Below are positions 17,199 through 26,276 of a stretch of 64,000 bases of DNA, piece by piece. The stretch is taken from positions 1-64,000 of the forward strand of contig CAJOEN010000012.1 of the NCBI GenBank assembly GCA_905233475.1. Reading direction: 5' to 3'. The position numbers and the translations under genes are program-made. The stretch comes from an uncultured Bacteroidales bacterium. GTDB taxonomy: Bacteria; Bacteroidota; Bacteroidia; Bacteroidales; P3. How positions within the stretch are numbered: the first letter of the stretch is position 1; every line of letters begins with the position of its first letter. A model generated the notes under the pieces. The model made no database searches and had not been told where the DNA came from. It saw only the letters and a list, made by a program, of their open reading frames with translations.

Positions 17199-19850
17199 TT
17201 ATTCTTCGGAATCGTCGCTGTCGGTACCGGTCTTGGCCTGACGTTCGAGTTCCATCTTGCCGAAACGCAATGTAATGCCGGCACTTATGAAACGGCTGTT
17301 TACAGTCTTACGTGTAGATTCGGTCAGGTAATAGGGGTTTGTGTTCGATGAGCCTGTACCGTAGCGTCCGCCCCAGTTGAAAATATCCTGCACGTTGATA
17401 AATACCGACAGTTTGCGTTTGAAGAAATCGCTACGTACCCCCATATTCATGGAGTAACGCGCTTTGGTTTCGGAGAGCAGTCCGATGGTGGGCGAGTTGT
17501 AGTTTGCCGAAAGGTGTATTTGATAGTTATTCCAAACTTTTGTCCAGGCGTTCATCCTAACACTCCACGACAGTTTTTCCTCGGTAATATCCTGATGTTT
17601 TACATTGCCGAAATTGTCAATACGGTCGTATTCCATGTGGTAGCCGTAGTTGTAGAGGTTGGCGTACAAGCGCACGTTGAAAAATCCTGTGGGACGGTAG
17701 GTCATATTGAGCGATGTCCCGTAGCGCCACGAAGAACCTATATTATAAGGTATTGAATAGGAAACAATACGGTCGGTTAGGTATTCGTCTTGGTTGGTAG
17801 CGTCGGTTAGGGAGCTTATCTCGTTGGTGGAGAGGCGTCCGTAACCTTCCACACCTACATTGCCAAAATTGGTGAAATATTTTGTCCAGCCAGCCTCGGT
17901 AGAGTGGGTGTACGACTGTTTCAAGTTGCTGTTACCGATACGGTAGCTTTCGTCGCCGTAGATACGGAATGCGGTGAGCTTCGACTCGTCGGGTTGCTTC
18001 ATGCGCATGGAGTAGTTGAGCTTGATGTTGTGCATGCTTTCGGTGCGGTAGGTTAGGTGTATCGAAGGACGTGCCACGAAGAAGTTACGACTGCCATTGT
18101 CAGCAAAATTCATTGCAGAACCGTAATTCCACGAAAGGCTTTCTACGCCAAGTCCCAAACCAGAGGAAAGGGTGAATCCGCCCCAGCGGTGGGTCCAGTT
18201 CACATCGGCGCTTACATTGCTGGTATAGCCTTCAAAATCGTAGGTGCGCAATGTGTCGGTAATGGCTTTGGGGTTGTCGTCGGTACGGAAATAGCGGTCG
18301 TAAATGTTGTGGGTGTTTTGGTAGTCGGCGTTGAGGCCGTAGCTCATTTCGCCATCCTTGCTGTAGGGACGGTTATAGCGGGCAAAGAGGCTTCCACCAC
18401 CGTTGTTCTGGTCTGTAAGACGGTAGCGATATTCGTCATCGAGACTTACATATTCCTTGTAATCGCGGTCGTAAAATTCGGTGGAGCCGTTGTGCGAAAA
18501 ACGTCCGTTTATGCCAATACGCAAATTATGGCCGTCAAGGTCGAACTTTTTGGTGTAGTCGGCACCAAGCATACCAAAATAGCTTGGATTACGAGTGCTG
18601 TCGTAAGTGGTGTAGGCCATCAGGCTGTCGGGCGAAAAAAGCTGTCGCATAACGCTGTTGCCGGAAACGTTGCAGTTGTACGAACCATTTATGCTCCCAT
18701 GAATTTCGAGGTCGGACATAGAGTCTATCTCGTAATTGATATTGGCAAAAAGGTTGCCACCAAAGTTTTTGCTCCAATTCGACGAGGTATCGGTCTGGTA
18801 GCGTGTGGTATCGTAAGTGTCGGGGTTTGCACCGTCCACACGGGTGTAAGCCCAACTCGACGCTTCGTTTTCCTTGTAGGAATAGCGGCCGCTGGCGTAT
18901 AGGTTGATGCTCAATTTCTCCTTAGCCCACATATATGATACCCAAGGGCTTACATTTGGCTGGCTACTGCCGTTGATACCAAAACTTACAAACTGGTTGC
19001 TTTTCACATGTGCCGAAGTAATTATGTTTATAACGGCTTCGGCATCGGTGGCGTATTTGGCCGATGGGTTGGTTATAGCCTCAATGCGGTCGAGGGCGTT
19101 GGCAGGCAGTGTCTCGAGGTAGGTTTTGAGGTTCTCTTCGGTAAGTTTCGACGGTTTGTCGTTAATCCAAATTTCCACACTCGACACACCACGCAGTGTG
19201 ATGTTTCCTTCCACGTCCACTTCCACACCCGGGGCGTTCTGCAGGGCGTCGTTGGTGGTTCCTGTTTGTATGGAAGGGTCGTCGGCCACGTTGTACACTA
19301 TCTTTTCGCCGTCCATAGCATAGAGCGGACGCTGAGCCTTAACGGTAACGGCTTTTAGCAACGACGCACCCTCTGTCATATTTATGCTGCCGATGGCAGT
19401 GTTGTTCTCCACTTTGGTGGGCAGAAAACGTGTGCCATATCCAATGCACGACACACGCAGTAAGTATTCGCCGGCAGGTACTTCCGTTACCTCGAAATAT
19501 CCGTAAAGATTGGTGGTTGCACCATGTACGAGACTGCTGTCTTCCTTGTCGAGTACGGCCACATTGCCGTAAGCTATTGGTTCGTTTTTGGCACTGTCGA
19601 TAAGGGTTCCCACCACTTTGAAAGTAGAGCCGCTACGAACTTTTTTCTGTTTCACTGTCTGACCTTTTGTTTGGGCGTCGCGCATATTACGGTCGAAACG
19701 CTCGCCGCGCGGGAAACCGCCTTCTGGTCTTCCGCCGCCCGGAGGTGGACCACCGGGGAAACCGCCCGGCCTACCACCGGGACCTTGTGCCAAAGTTGAA
19801 ACGCTGATTATTACAGACAAAAAGAATATTGCTACTGATATTTTTTTCAT
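17199..19850 (-). CDS. TonB-type outer-membrane receptor with Gly/Pro-rich N-terminus
   Basis: 883 residues from ATG 19850; eleven extra in-frame residues upstream are rejected because the signal peptide starts with MKKISVAIFF. Order: signal peptide to about residue 22; a stretch of about 30 residues made mainly of Gly, Pro and Arg; a carboxypeptidase-regulatory-like domain (about 65-150, GTLIDSAKNEPIAYGNVAVL); a plug-like domain (DALQNAPGVEVDVEGNITLR); then a long beta-barrel of the OMP_b-brl_3 type ending in ITLRFGKMELERQ. It is a paralogue of the interrupted receptor at 42915. No SusD partner is adjacent. Ligand unknown. Confidence 0.87.
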   Translation of the reverse strand: MKKISVAIFFLSVIISVSTLAQGPGGRPGGFPGGPPPGGGRPEGGFPRGERFDRNMRDAQTKGQTVKQKKVRSGSTFKVVGTLIDSAKNEPIAYGNVAVLDKEDSSLVHGATTNLYGYFEVTEVPAGEYLLRVSCIGYGTRFLPTKVENNTAIGSINMTEGASLLKAVTVKAQRPLYAMDGEKIVYNVADDPSIQTGTTNDALQNAPGVEVDVEGNITLRGVSSVEIWINDKPSKLTEENLKTYLETLPANALDRIEAITNPSAKYATDAEAVINIITSAHVKSNQFVSFGINGSSQPNVSPWVSYMWAKEKLSINLYASGRYSYKENEASSWAYTRVDGANPDTYDTTRYQTDTSSNWSKNFGGNLFANINYEIDSMSDLEIHGSINGSYNCNVSGNSVMRQLFSPDSLMAYTTYDSTRNPSYFGMLGADYTKKFDLDGHNLRIGINGRFSHNGSTEFYDRDYKEYVSLDDEYRYRLTDQNNGGGSLFARYNRPYSKDGEMSYGLNADYQNTHNIYDRYFRTDDNPKAITDTLRTYDFEGYTSNVSADVNWTHRWGGFTLSSGLGLGVESLSWNYGSAMNFADNGSRNFFVARPSIHLTYRTESMHNIKLNYSMRMKQPDESKLTAFRIYGDESYRIGNSNLKQSYTHSTEAGWTKYFTNFGNVGVEGYGRLSTNEISSLTDATNQDEYLTDRIVSYSIPYNIGSSWRYGTSLNMTYRPTGFFNVRLYANLYNYGYHMEYDRIDNFGNVKHQDITEEKLSWSVRMNAWTKVWNNYQIHLSANYNSPTIGLLSETKARYSMNMGVRSDFFKRKLSVFINVQDIFNWGGRYGTGSSNTNPYYLTESTRKTVNSRFISAGITLRFGKMELERQAKTGTDSDDSEE

Positions 19851-19919
19851 TACAGATGGATTTTTTAACACTATTTTGTACAAAAAACGAGGGAAAACTT
19901 TCGCCTCGTTCTATTTTTT

Positions 19920-21248
19920 CTATTTCTTAAATTTTTCTTCGCCCCAGATGTCTTTCATCTCAGGATCTTGTGCGTTGTTCATAAATACGCATCGTTCGAG
20001 GGATGCGTTGCGGCACACTATGTCTTCTGCTAAGGCGTTGCACGAGGGGCTTCCGCACACACCGCAGTCGATTTGCGGCAGCTTGGCTTTGATTTTCTGT
20101 ATCTTCTCCATCTTTTCCAAAGCCTTGGAAACGTCCTCGTCGAGGGCAAGCATAGAACGCGGTTTCACTGCCGACACACGCACGTCCTGCAGTAGAAAAT
20201 CGCGTTCGGCGTCGAGTTTGGAGTCGTTGGTGGTTTCGCCGTTGCGCTCACGCTCGGCAATTTTGCGGGCGCGAGCGTACATGCATTCGCTTATCAGGAA
20301 ACGGTTTTGGCATAAAAGCACCCCTCCGGCGCAGCTTTGGTCGCAGGCACGCAATTCCAGAAATTCTATATCCTCAATCTCTTCGTTTTCAACTTTTTCC
20401 AGAAATTCGGTAACGTTGTGTATTTCATCTATGGCCAGCGAGTGTTTGGCCAAGCAGAGACGGCGTTCGCCATTGGTGAGGGTGGAGAGCACCGCATCCG
20501 ACGACAGTCGCGCCATCGAAAAACCGGGGACGGTGTAGTTCTTGCCCAGTTCTTTCATTTTTTTCTGCACACGGTTGTAAAGTTCGTCCATGTTGATAAT
20601 GCCGTCCACCATGGATTTTTCCTCGCCAACCGGGCTTTTCACGGCGGCCACCTTGGCGGCGCATGGCGAGATGTAGAACAGACCTATATCCTTGCGCGGG
20701 ACACCGCGTTCCACAAGGGTTTTGTATGCGTATTTGGCTACTATGTCCACAGGGGCTTTCACCGGAATTATATTATCCACCAACGACGGGAATCGTACCT
20801 GTATCAGACGCACAATGGCTGGACAGAACGAAGAAATTAGAGGTTTTTCGCCAAGGCCTTCAATGGCGTACTGGTTTTTGGCCTGGGCAAAAATCTGCAC
20901 CGCCGATTCCACCTCGAAAACATGGGTGAATCCTATCTCCTTAAGCACGGAATACACGCGCGAGGCGGGGATGTCCTCGGCAAACTGACCGAGAAAAACG
21001 GCCGGCACCAGAGCTACGCGGCATTTGTAGTCGAAAATGCGGTCGAAATCGTCCTGTTTTATGTAGATGGCCTTTACGGGGCACACTTTGAAACAGTTGC
21101 CGCAGTCCACGCAGCGGTGTTCCGATATGGTGGCGTGTCCGTCAACAACACGTATTGCCTCGGTGGGACAGCTTTTCATGCAGCGTGCGCAGGCAATGCA
21201 CTGGTCCTCATCTACCTGCAGCGCATGATAGAAAGTCTGTTTGCTCAT
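19920..21248 (-). CDS. [FeFe]-hydrogenase-like sensory protein with ferredoxin domain
   Basis: 442 residues. N-terminus: two 4Fe-4S motifs (CIACARCMKSCP near 18-29; CVDCGNCFKVCP near 46-57). Middle: hydrogenase large-subunit-like domain with SFCPA, SPCAAK and ACDQSCAGG at the places of the H-cluster motifs TSCCPxW, MPCxxK and ACxxGCxxGG; four cluster-ligand cysteines can be matched, but flanking residues differ from catalytic enzymes. C-terminus: a four-Cys Fe-S domain (CGVCGSPSCNALAEDIVC). This fits the non-bifurcating, presumed H2-sensing groups. It is last after a DRTGG protein and an HATPase, suggesting signalling. Confidence 0.85.
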   Translation of the reverse strand: MSKQTFYHALQVDEDQCIACARCMKSCPTEAIRVVDGHATISEHRCVDCGNCFKVCPVKAIYIKQDDFDRIFDYKCRVALVPAVFLGQFAEDIPASRVYSVLKEIGFTHVFEVESAVQIFAQAKNQYAIEGLGEKPLISSFCPAIVRLIQVRFPSLVDNIIPVKAPVDIVAKYAYKTLVERGVPRKDIGLFYISPCAAKVAAVKSPVGEEKSMVDGIINMDELYNRVQKKMKELGKNYTVPGFSMARLSSDAVLSTLTNGERRLCLAKHSLAIDEIHNVTEFLEKVENEEIEDIEFLELRACDQSCAGGVLLCQNRFLISECMYARARKIAERERNGETTNDSKLDAERDFLLQDVRVSAVKPRSMLALDEDVSKALEKMEKIQKIKAKLPQIDCGVCGSPSCNALAEDIVCRNASLERCVFMNNAQDPEMKDIWGEEKFKK

Positions 21249-21272
21249 TTTTGTCTCTATTTTTTTATGTAA

Positions 21273-21686
21273 TCAATTGAAATTCACTTCCATCTCTACG
21301 GTGGTGCCTACGCCCACAGTACTCTGGACGTTGAGCTTGTCCACGTTGTTTTTGATGTTGGGCAGACCCATTCCAGCACCGAAACCCATGTCGCGCACTT
21401 CGGGACGGGCGGTGGAGTAGCCTTCCTGCATAGCGAGGTCAATGTCGGGGATGCCCGGCCCTTTGTCGGCCACCACAAGGCGTATCTTGTCGGAGTCGAT
21501 GTCGGCGGTAACCGTTCCGCCGCAGGCGTGGGCTATGGCGTTTACCTCGGCCTCGTACAGAGCCACCACCACACGTTTGATGATGGCGGGAGGTATATTG
21601 AGCTGTTTCAGCGTTTTCTTTACCGAACTCGATGCTATGCCAGCGTTCACAAAGTCGCCTTCTATTACTTTATATTCAAAATGCAT
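21273..21686 (-). CDS. RsbW-like anti-sigma / HATPase protein
   Basis: 137 residues of the small GHKL ATPase family. N box EAEVNAIAHACGG (about 45-57), G1 box VADKGPGIPD (about 71-80) and G2 box GFGAGMGLPNIKNN (about 101-114) are intact, so ATP binding is expected. Relatives are serine kinases that phosphorylate an anti-sigma antagonist, or switch proteins. It sits between the DRTGG gene and the hydrogenase-like gene, 24 bases from the latter, pointing to a redox- or hydrogen-linked switch. Confidence 0.87.
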   Translation of the reverse strand: MHFEYKVIEGDFVNAGIASSSVKKTLKQLNIPPAIIKRVVVALYEAEVNAIAHACGGTVTADIDSDKIRLVVADKGPGIPDIDLAMQEGYSTARPEVRDMGFGAGMGLPNIKNNVDKLNVQSTVGVGTTVEMEVNFN

Positions 21687-21718
21687 GGTATTGTAGTTTT
21701 GGTTTTAATTTTGACTTG

Positions 21719-22063
21719 TTAGAACAGAGGTTTTATGTCGTTGGCGTACAGCAGTCCGCAGGCTTTGAACATGGAGAAGTCGCTTTCTATCAGCACCATG
21801 TCGTTGTCCTGTGCCAATTCTATCATCTCTTCGGTGGCTTTTTTCTTGCGCACGAAGATTATGATTTCCAGCCCGGCCATCTCGCAGGTGCGGATGGTCT
21901 GCACATTGCACAGGCCAGTAAGGAGCAGGGGGGTCTGTTTCAGTGTAAGAACGTCGCTCATAAGATCCGACGCAAAAGCGGTTTTTATGTCCTCTGTAAG
22001 TTGTTCTTCGGTGCCGCAAACTATCTTTGCTTCAAGCAGTTCTGCTATTTCTTTTACCGTCAT
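21719..22063 (-). CDS. DRTGG-domain protein
   Basis: 114 residues covering one DRTGG domain (MTVKEIAELLEAKIVCG, then ASDLMSDVLTL and TGLCNVQTIRTCEMAG). Such domains are found alone or fused to CBS domains and phosphotransacetylase-like proteins and are thought to sense nucleotides or act as regulatory modules. It is the first gene of the operon with the HATPase and the hydrogenase-like protein, a gene set seen in hydrogen-metabolising anaerobes. The start ATG at 22063 is 57 bases from a -7 box. Confidence 0.85.
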   Translation of the reverse strand: MTVKEIAELLEAKIVCGTEEQLTEDIKTAFASDLMSDVLTLKQTPLLLTGLCNVQTIRTCEMAGLEIIIFVRKKKATEEMIELAQDNDMVLIESDFSMFKACGLLYANDIKPLF

Positions 22064-22119
22064 TGATGTAGGTTTTTTACGTTTTATAATTTTGTTTTTT
22101 TGCTATTTATAATAAGGTG

Positions 22120-22127
22120 CAAATTTA
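22120..22127 (-). promoter_or_regulatory. -7 promoter of the DRTGG-HATPase-hydrogenase operon
   Basis: TAAATTTG on the minus strand fits the -7 consensus and is the only good candidate in the gap; it would produce one transcript for all three signalling genes. Confidence 0.55.
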
Positions 22128-22254
22128 CGAAAAAAAAATGAATTTTGTGAGGAGAGTGAAATTTCCACCCGTATTTTTCTTTCAAGAGAAAAAAGGGAGA
22201 TGAAGAAAACCAAGGGAACTAATAACTGTGTAGTATATAACAATTTATCGGATA

Positions 22255-22397
22255 TTAAGGGGACTTCTATTTATTCGTTTGAGAGCGTTATTATTCTCCG
22301 TTTCACTATCGAAAAAGCCACAGGCGTTTTCTTCACTCCGACACGCCTGTTCTTTGAGAGTTTGCCTCTCCGAGGCAATTTATAGAAGCCCCCTTAA
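22255..22397 (+). repeat. Mosaic hairpin repeat, copy R2 (both ends intact)
   Basis: 143 bases with inverted ends TTAAGGGGACTTCTAT (left) and ATAGAAGCCCCCTTAA (right). Inside it carries the left block ending GAGAGCG, the alternative hairpin module D (22306-22335: CTATCGAAA, AGCC-aca-GGC, TTTCTTCA), the right half of hairpin A and the TTGCCTC-tcc-GAGGCAA hairpin. It lacks the CCTCACA hairpin present in R1, R3 and R4. Upstream, 22175-22196 shares a run of about 20 bases (CTTTCAAGAGAAAAAAG) with 53969-53990. Confidence 0.82.
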
Positions 22398-22522
22398 TAG
22401 AATTTTAATGCATTACAAGCTTTACGGAAGGCATGGCCTTGTGAAAGGATACGAAACTTTCTCAATTTATATCTTTAGTATCAAACACTTGCATATGTAG
22501 CCTGATTTTTTTATGGAGAAAT

Positions 22523-22553
22523 TTTGTTTTATTGAAAATAAGTTTTATTTTTG
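22523..22553 (+). promoter_or_regulatory. Textbook Bacteroidota promoter
   Basis: TTTG (22523-22526), 19-base spacer, TATTTTTG (22546-22553): an exact fit to the phylum's -33/-7 pattern. It points at a 37-codon frame (22588) and, further on, the secreted protein at 22737. Confidence 0.65.
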
Positions 22554-22587
22554 CAGCAAGAAAATATCAATTATTACAGATAATACT

Positions 22588-22701
22588 ATGAACTATAGCA
22601 CCAACAAAAACATAAGCAATTCTGGAAGGCTGTATTATTTAGATGAAGCCAGCCCAACTAGAGGCATTCTTCTTACGGTGGGGGCAAAAAATATGACATA
22701 A
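22588..22701 (+). CDS. Possible 37-residue leader peptide
   Basis: The first ATG after the promoter at 22523-22553 opens a 37-codon frame (MNYSTNKNISNSG...). It has no recognisable domain and no close ribosome site. It ends 35 bases before the secreted protein at 22737. It could be a short translated leader or only untranslated RNA of that gene. Low confidence. Confidence 0.25.
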   Translation: MNYSTNKNISNSGRLYYLDEASPTRGILLTVGAKNMT

Positions 22702-22736
22702 GTGTATGATGAATCATTTATAAAAATAAATATATC

Positions 22737-23204
22737 ATGAAAAAAGTAACATTAATTATTATTTCAGTGCTGTTTTGTGGACTTGCTTGTGCACAATACA
22801 AACCATCCAACGTCAAAGAACGCAGACCTATAATAGACAGCGTAGAGTTGAACGGCCATAAATATTTGACGGTATCGTTCCTTGCTAAAGACGACAAACT
22901 TATGTACGTTATGGAACAGATTGAAGAATGCGGCTGGGAATTTGCTGCTTGTCAAACAGAAGGCGATAATACACGGATATGTGCCAAATGCCCTATGAAA
23001 GGTAACGATCCAATACCAGTGCTTTGCATAGGAAAATTCGATTATCCGGATGGTTCATTCAACTTTGAGGGACTTTCGGCTTATGGAAAGAAACTTGTAA
23101 CAACCTGCACTTTCAAAAATGGGAAGCTCGTAAGCGTACTTCGGGATGACAAAGACGTTACACCAAGGTTTGTCGTTTCGCCAGATGAGAAAGATGTGTG
23201 GTAG
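22737..23204 (+). CDS. Secreted protein of unknown function
   Basis: 155 residues. The signal peptide (MKKVTLIIISVLFCGLACAQ) has LACA near its cleavage site, so the product is periplasmic or secreted. The mature part has a Cys cluster in the middle (ECGWEFAACQTEGDN, then ICAKCPMKG and VLCIGKF, about residues 61-100) that could form disulfides or bind metal, and ends with TPRFVVSPDEKDVW. I do not recognise a family. Own promoter upstream and terminator downstream make it a single-gene unit, between a mosaic repeat and the convergent TPR/PD40 gene. Confidence 0.65.
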   Translation: MKKVTLIIISVLFCGLACAQYKPSNVKERRPIIDSVELNGHKYLTVSFLAKDDKLMYVMEQIEECGWEFAACQTEGDNTRICAKCPMKGNDPIPVLCIGKFDYPDGSFNFEGLSAYGKKLVTTCTFKNGKLVSVLRDDKDVTPRFVVSPDEKDVW

Positions 23205-23236
23205 TTGTCCATATCCCATGTGAGAATAATAATTCT

Positions 23237-23267
23237 AAAGGCTGGCCTACAAGGGTCGGCCTTTTTT
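23237..23267 (+). terminator. Intrinsic terminator
   Basis: AAAGGCTGGCC and GGTCGGCCTTT pair over eleven positions (two G-T wobbles) around TACAAG, followed by six T. It ends the single-gene unit at 22737-23204. Confidence 0.75.
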
Positions 23268-23282
23268 ATGAAGTAGTGGGTG

Positions 23283-24908
23283 CTATTTTCTCCTCAAAAA
23301 CACAATCTCTCCTCGGCATCCTGCTGTGTCGGGGCCAACTTTCTTGGTGGCGAGGCAGCGGCCGTTCTGCATCAGGCTTATGTCGTTGCCACATTCGGCC
23401 TTCACTACCACGGTAAAACGTCCGTTGCGTTCGTTGACGGGGAATTCGGTGCGTTTTTTTGTGGTGTTTTCCACAACGGCAACCTTTTCGCCAATGGCGT
23501 TCCCGTTTTTGTCTATGGCTTTGCCCTTGAGCACAATCATACGTTTGGGACGTGCCTGTTGGTAAAGCTCGAACTCGAAGATGTCCATCCCGCCCTTGCC
23601 TGGGTAGCGGTTGGATGAGAAATATGCCTTGTTGCCGTCGGCGGTGATGCCGAATCCCACCTCGTCGTAGGCGGTGTTGATGGGGTAGCCGAGGTTGCGT
23701 GCGGTGTCCTTGGCGCTTAGCCTAACGTAGAAGACGTCGTAGCTGCCCATGCCCATCCATCCGTCGGAGGAGAAGAACAGTGTCTCGCCATCAGCGCAGA
23801 TAAAGGGGAAACGCTCGTTGCCGGGGGAGTTCACCCGCGGGCCGAGGTTGTACGGCTCGCCCCATTGTCCGTCGCTCTGTCGTTCGGCGCACCAGATATC
23901 GTCGCCACCGAAGCCCCCTTCGCGGTTGCTTGCGAAATACAGCCGTTTGCCGTCGGGAGTTACCGATGGCTGTGCCTCCCTTGCGTTGGCGTGGTTTATT
24001 GTCGGACCGACGCTCTCGGCAGGCTGCCAGCGTCCGCCCTTGAACTCGGAGACATATATGTCGCTGTTCGTATAGCCGTTAATCTCCTGTTTTGTAAGCG
24101 AATAATAAAGTTGGTGGTTGTCGGCGGTAAGGGTTACGCCGCTTTCCGTTCCGGTGCGGTTGAAAGGCGTGCCCATCACCTTGCCTTCGGAGTAGTTGCC
24201 GTAGGGCAGAAGGCGGCACTGGAAAAAACGTATCAGCTTTTCCTGCGCTGCCGGGTCGTAGCCGAAGCCCTCGCTGCGATATTTCGGTACAAAGCGATAG
24301 AGGAAAAACATGCTGCCGTCCACGGTCATGTAAGGCATTATGTCGTCGTATTTAGAGGCTATGTTTACCATCGGCGTGGGCGCGAAAGGTTTGGGGTCGT
24401 TGTACATCGCCGAAAGGAAAACCGACCACCGGCGGTAGGTCTTGGCGTCTTCCAGAAGGTCGGAATAGTTGGGAGAGGGGTTTGCCTCGGCAATCTCGAA
24501 ATATCTGCGGAAACTCTTTGCCGCCGCCCCGAAATCGTCGTTACTGTAGTGTATCATACCGATGAAGAAATGGGCGCGGGCGTCCGGGTAGTCGGGACAG
24601 AGGGCGTTTACCTTCTTGAACATCGCCGACACTTTCATGAGATTTTCGCGCTTGGCGTAGATAAGCCCCATAAGGAAATAAGGATGAGGCGATTGCGGAG
24701 CCTGTTTCATCACGCCGCGTGCGAGTTTCACGCACTCGGTGTAGCGACGGTTGTTGTATTTCTCGTAGGCAAGACGTAGGTCGTCGGCTTGGCTGCTGCT
24801 CAGCTGCTGTCCGCAGGATACGGAGAGCAGGCGGTCGAAGTCATTTTGTGCTGTAGCAACGGAAAATGATACGATTACGAGTATTAGCAACAGCGTTTGG
24901 CGAATCAT
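23283..24908 (-). CDS. TPR and PD40 beta-propeller envelope protein
   Basis: 541 residues from ATG 24908; the frame is open further upstream but that part lies within sufD, and the ATGA overlap with the sufD stop sets the start. Signal peptide MIRQTLLLILVIVSFSVATA, then TPR-like helices (about 45-160), then repeated PD40/WD40-type blades (TPDGKRLYFASNREGGFGGDDIW near 330-350; CADGETLFFSSDGWMGMGSYD; TADGNKAYFSSNRYPGKGGMDIF), then a short beta domain. It resembles the front part of PorE/OmpA-type Bacteroidota proteins but has no OmpA domain. Coupling to sufD is unexpected. Confidence 0.83.
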   Translation of the reverse strand: MIRQTLLLILVIVSFSVATAQNDFDRLLSVSCGQQLSSSQADDLRLAYEKYNNRRYTECVKLARGVMKQAPQSPHPYFLMGLIYAKRENLMKVSAMFKKVNALCPDYPDARAHFFIGMIHYSNDDFGAAAKSFRRYFEIAEANPSPNYSDLLEDAKTYRRWSVFLSAMYNDPKPFAPTPMVNIASKYDDIMPYMTVDGSMFFLYRFVPKYRSEGFGYDPAAQEKLIRFFQCRLLPYGNYSEGKVMGTPFNRTGTESGVTLTADNHQLYYSLTKQEINGYTNSDIYVSEFKGGRWQPAESVGPTINHANAREAQPSVTPDGKRLYFASNREGGFGGDDIWCAERQSDGQWGEPYNLGPRVNSPGNERFPFICADGETLFFSSDGWMGMGSYDVFYVRLSAKDTARNLGYPINTAYDEVGFGITADGNKAYFSSNRYPGKGGMDIFEFELYQQARPKRMIVLKGKAIDKNGNAIGEKVAVVENTTKKRTEFPVNERNGRFTVVVKAECGNDISLMQNGRCLATKKVGPDTAGCRGEIVFLRRK

Positions 24909-26266
24909 ATAGCCGAAACATCGATGGTGAAATGACAGTTGTCGGTGGGACAGCTCATCACGCAGTTGTCGCACGACGAGAGTTCGCCCTGCAGACGGCG
25001 TTGCACCATCTCGCGCAACTGCTGTTGTAATGGGGCTATGCCGACACTTTTCAGCACCTCGTCGCAGAAAGCGAACATAAGCAAGGTGCGGGCAGTGTGG
25101 GGACGTATGCCGCGCTGCATAAGGTAGAATAAAGCCTGCTCGTCGAGTTGGCCTATGCTGGAGCCGTGCGAGCATTTCACGTCGTCGTTGTAGATTTCGA
25201 GGAAAGGCTTGGAGTTGATGGTGGCTTTGTCGGTGAGCAGTATGTTTTTGTTCGACTGCTGGGCGTTGGTTTTGGAGGCGCCGTCGCACACAAGCACATG
25301 GCCGTTGAAACTGCCGTGGGCGTTGTCGTCCATAATGCCTTTGAAAAGTTCGTAGCTGTTGCAGTTGGGATGGCTGTGTTCCACAAAAACGTAGTTGTCG
25401 ATACGTTGTTCCTTGTCCATAAGGTAAAGCCCGTGAACCTGCACGTCGCAGTGCTCGCCGTCCATGCGTATCTCGTTGTGGTTGCGTATATTGCCGCCGT
25501 TGAACGAGATGCCGTTGGAAAGCAGTGTGGCATTTTGCCGCATCCTTACGAAAGTCTGGTTGATAAGTCCCGAATTGTCGTTGAGGTTTTGCATCTTGTA
25601 GTGGTCGAGACGTGCGTACTCGTCGATGACAATCTCGGTTACGGTGTTGGAAAAACAACGGTTGTGGTTGTACGAATCGTCGCAGTGTATCAGCGTAAGA
25701 CTGCTGTTTTTGCCTACATACACGAGGTTGCGCGTCTGCAGGAAGATGGATTTTTCGTGGTCGGCCACGCCAAGAATCTGCAAGGGCTTTGCAACGTTGG
25801 CATTGTCAGGGATATAGATAAAAACTCCGTCGGTAAACATTGCGGTGTTGGCCGCCAGAAAACTGTTGTTTACGGGAGTGGTGGTGCCAAAAACTTTGGC
25901 CACAAGGTCGGGGCATTGTGCAATGGCTGTGCGCAGACTGCCTATCACAACGCCGTTGCCGAGTTTCTGCAAAGGCTCGCCGTCGGTTTGGTAAAAACCG
26001 TTGCGGATGGTGAGCTGAGTGGTATCCAGATTGGGTATTCCGCAGGTGAATTTGGTTTGCGGGGTGGGGGCGTTCTGTTGCGGCACAAGGAGTTCGTCGT
26101 TCATAAAATCGCTGAAATCCACGTTGCGCCACACCTCGTTTTTGGCAAAGGCAAACTTGTTGGCGTCGAGGAAGTCGGCGGCTTCTTTCTGCACCGAGGC
26201 CATGCTCTGCGGCAATTGCACCGTTGCGGTGTCGCAATGACTGAGTATCAAGTCGGTAGTGGTCAT
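24905..26266 (-). CDS. sufD: Fe-S cluster assembly scaffold subunit SufD
   Basis: 453 residues. The right-handed beta-helix core is visible (for example LDHYKMQNLNDNSGLINQTFV, NHNEIRMDGEHCDVQVHGLYLMD), followed by KCSHGSSIGQLDEQALFYLMQRGI near residues 365-388, the SufBD C-terminal signature with the conserved His. SufD pairs with SufB and SufC in the SufBC2D scaffold. It follows sufC by 10 bases. sufB, normally beside sufC, is absent from this locus. Confidence 0.94.
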   Translation of the reverse strand: MTTTDLILSHCDTATVQLPQSMASVQKEAADFLDANKFAFAKNEVWRNVDFSDFMNDELLVPQQNAPTPQTKFTCGIPNLDTTQLTIRNGFYQTDGEPLQKLGNGVVIGSLRTAIAQCPDLVAKVFGTTTPVNNSFLAANTAMFTDGVFIYIPDNANVAKPLQILGVADHEKSIFLQTRNLVYVGKNSSLTLIHCDDSYNHNRCFSNTVTEIVIDEYARLDHYKMQNLNDNSGLINQTFVRMRQNATLLSNGISFNGGNIRNHNEIRMDGEHCDVQVHGLYLMDKEQRIDNYVFVEHSHPNCNSYELFKGIMDDNAHGSFNGHVLVCDGASKTNAQQSNKNILLTDKATINSKPFLEIYNDDVKCSHGSSIGQLDEQALFYLMQRGIRPHTARTLLMFAFCDEVLKSVGIAPLQQQLREMVQRRLQGELSSCDNCVMSCPTDNCHFTIDVSAI

Positions 26267-26276
26267 AGCCGAGGGT

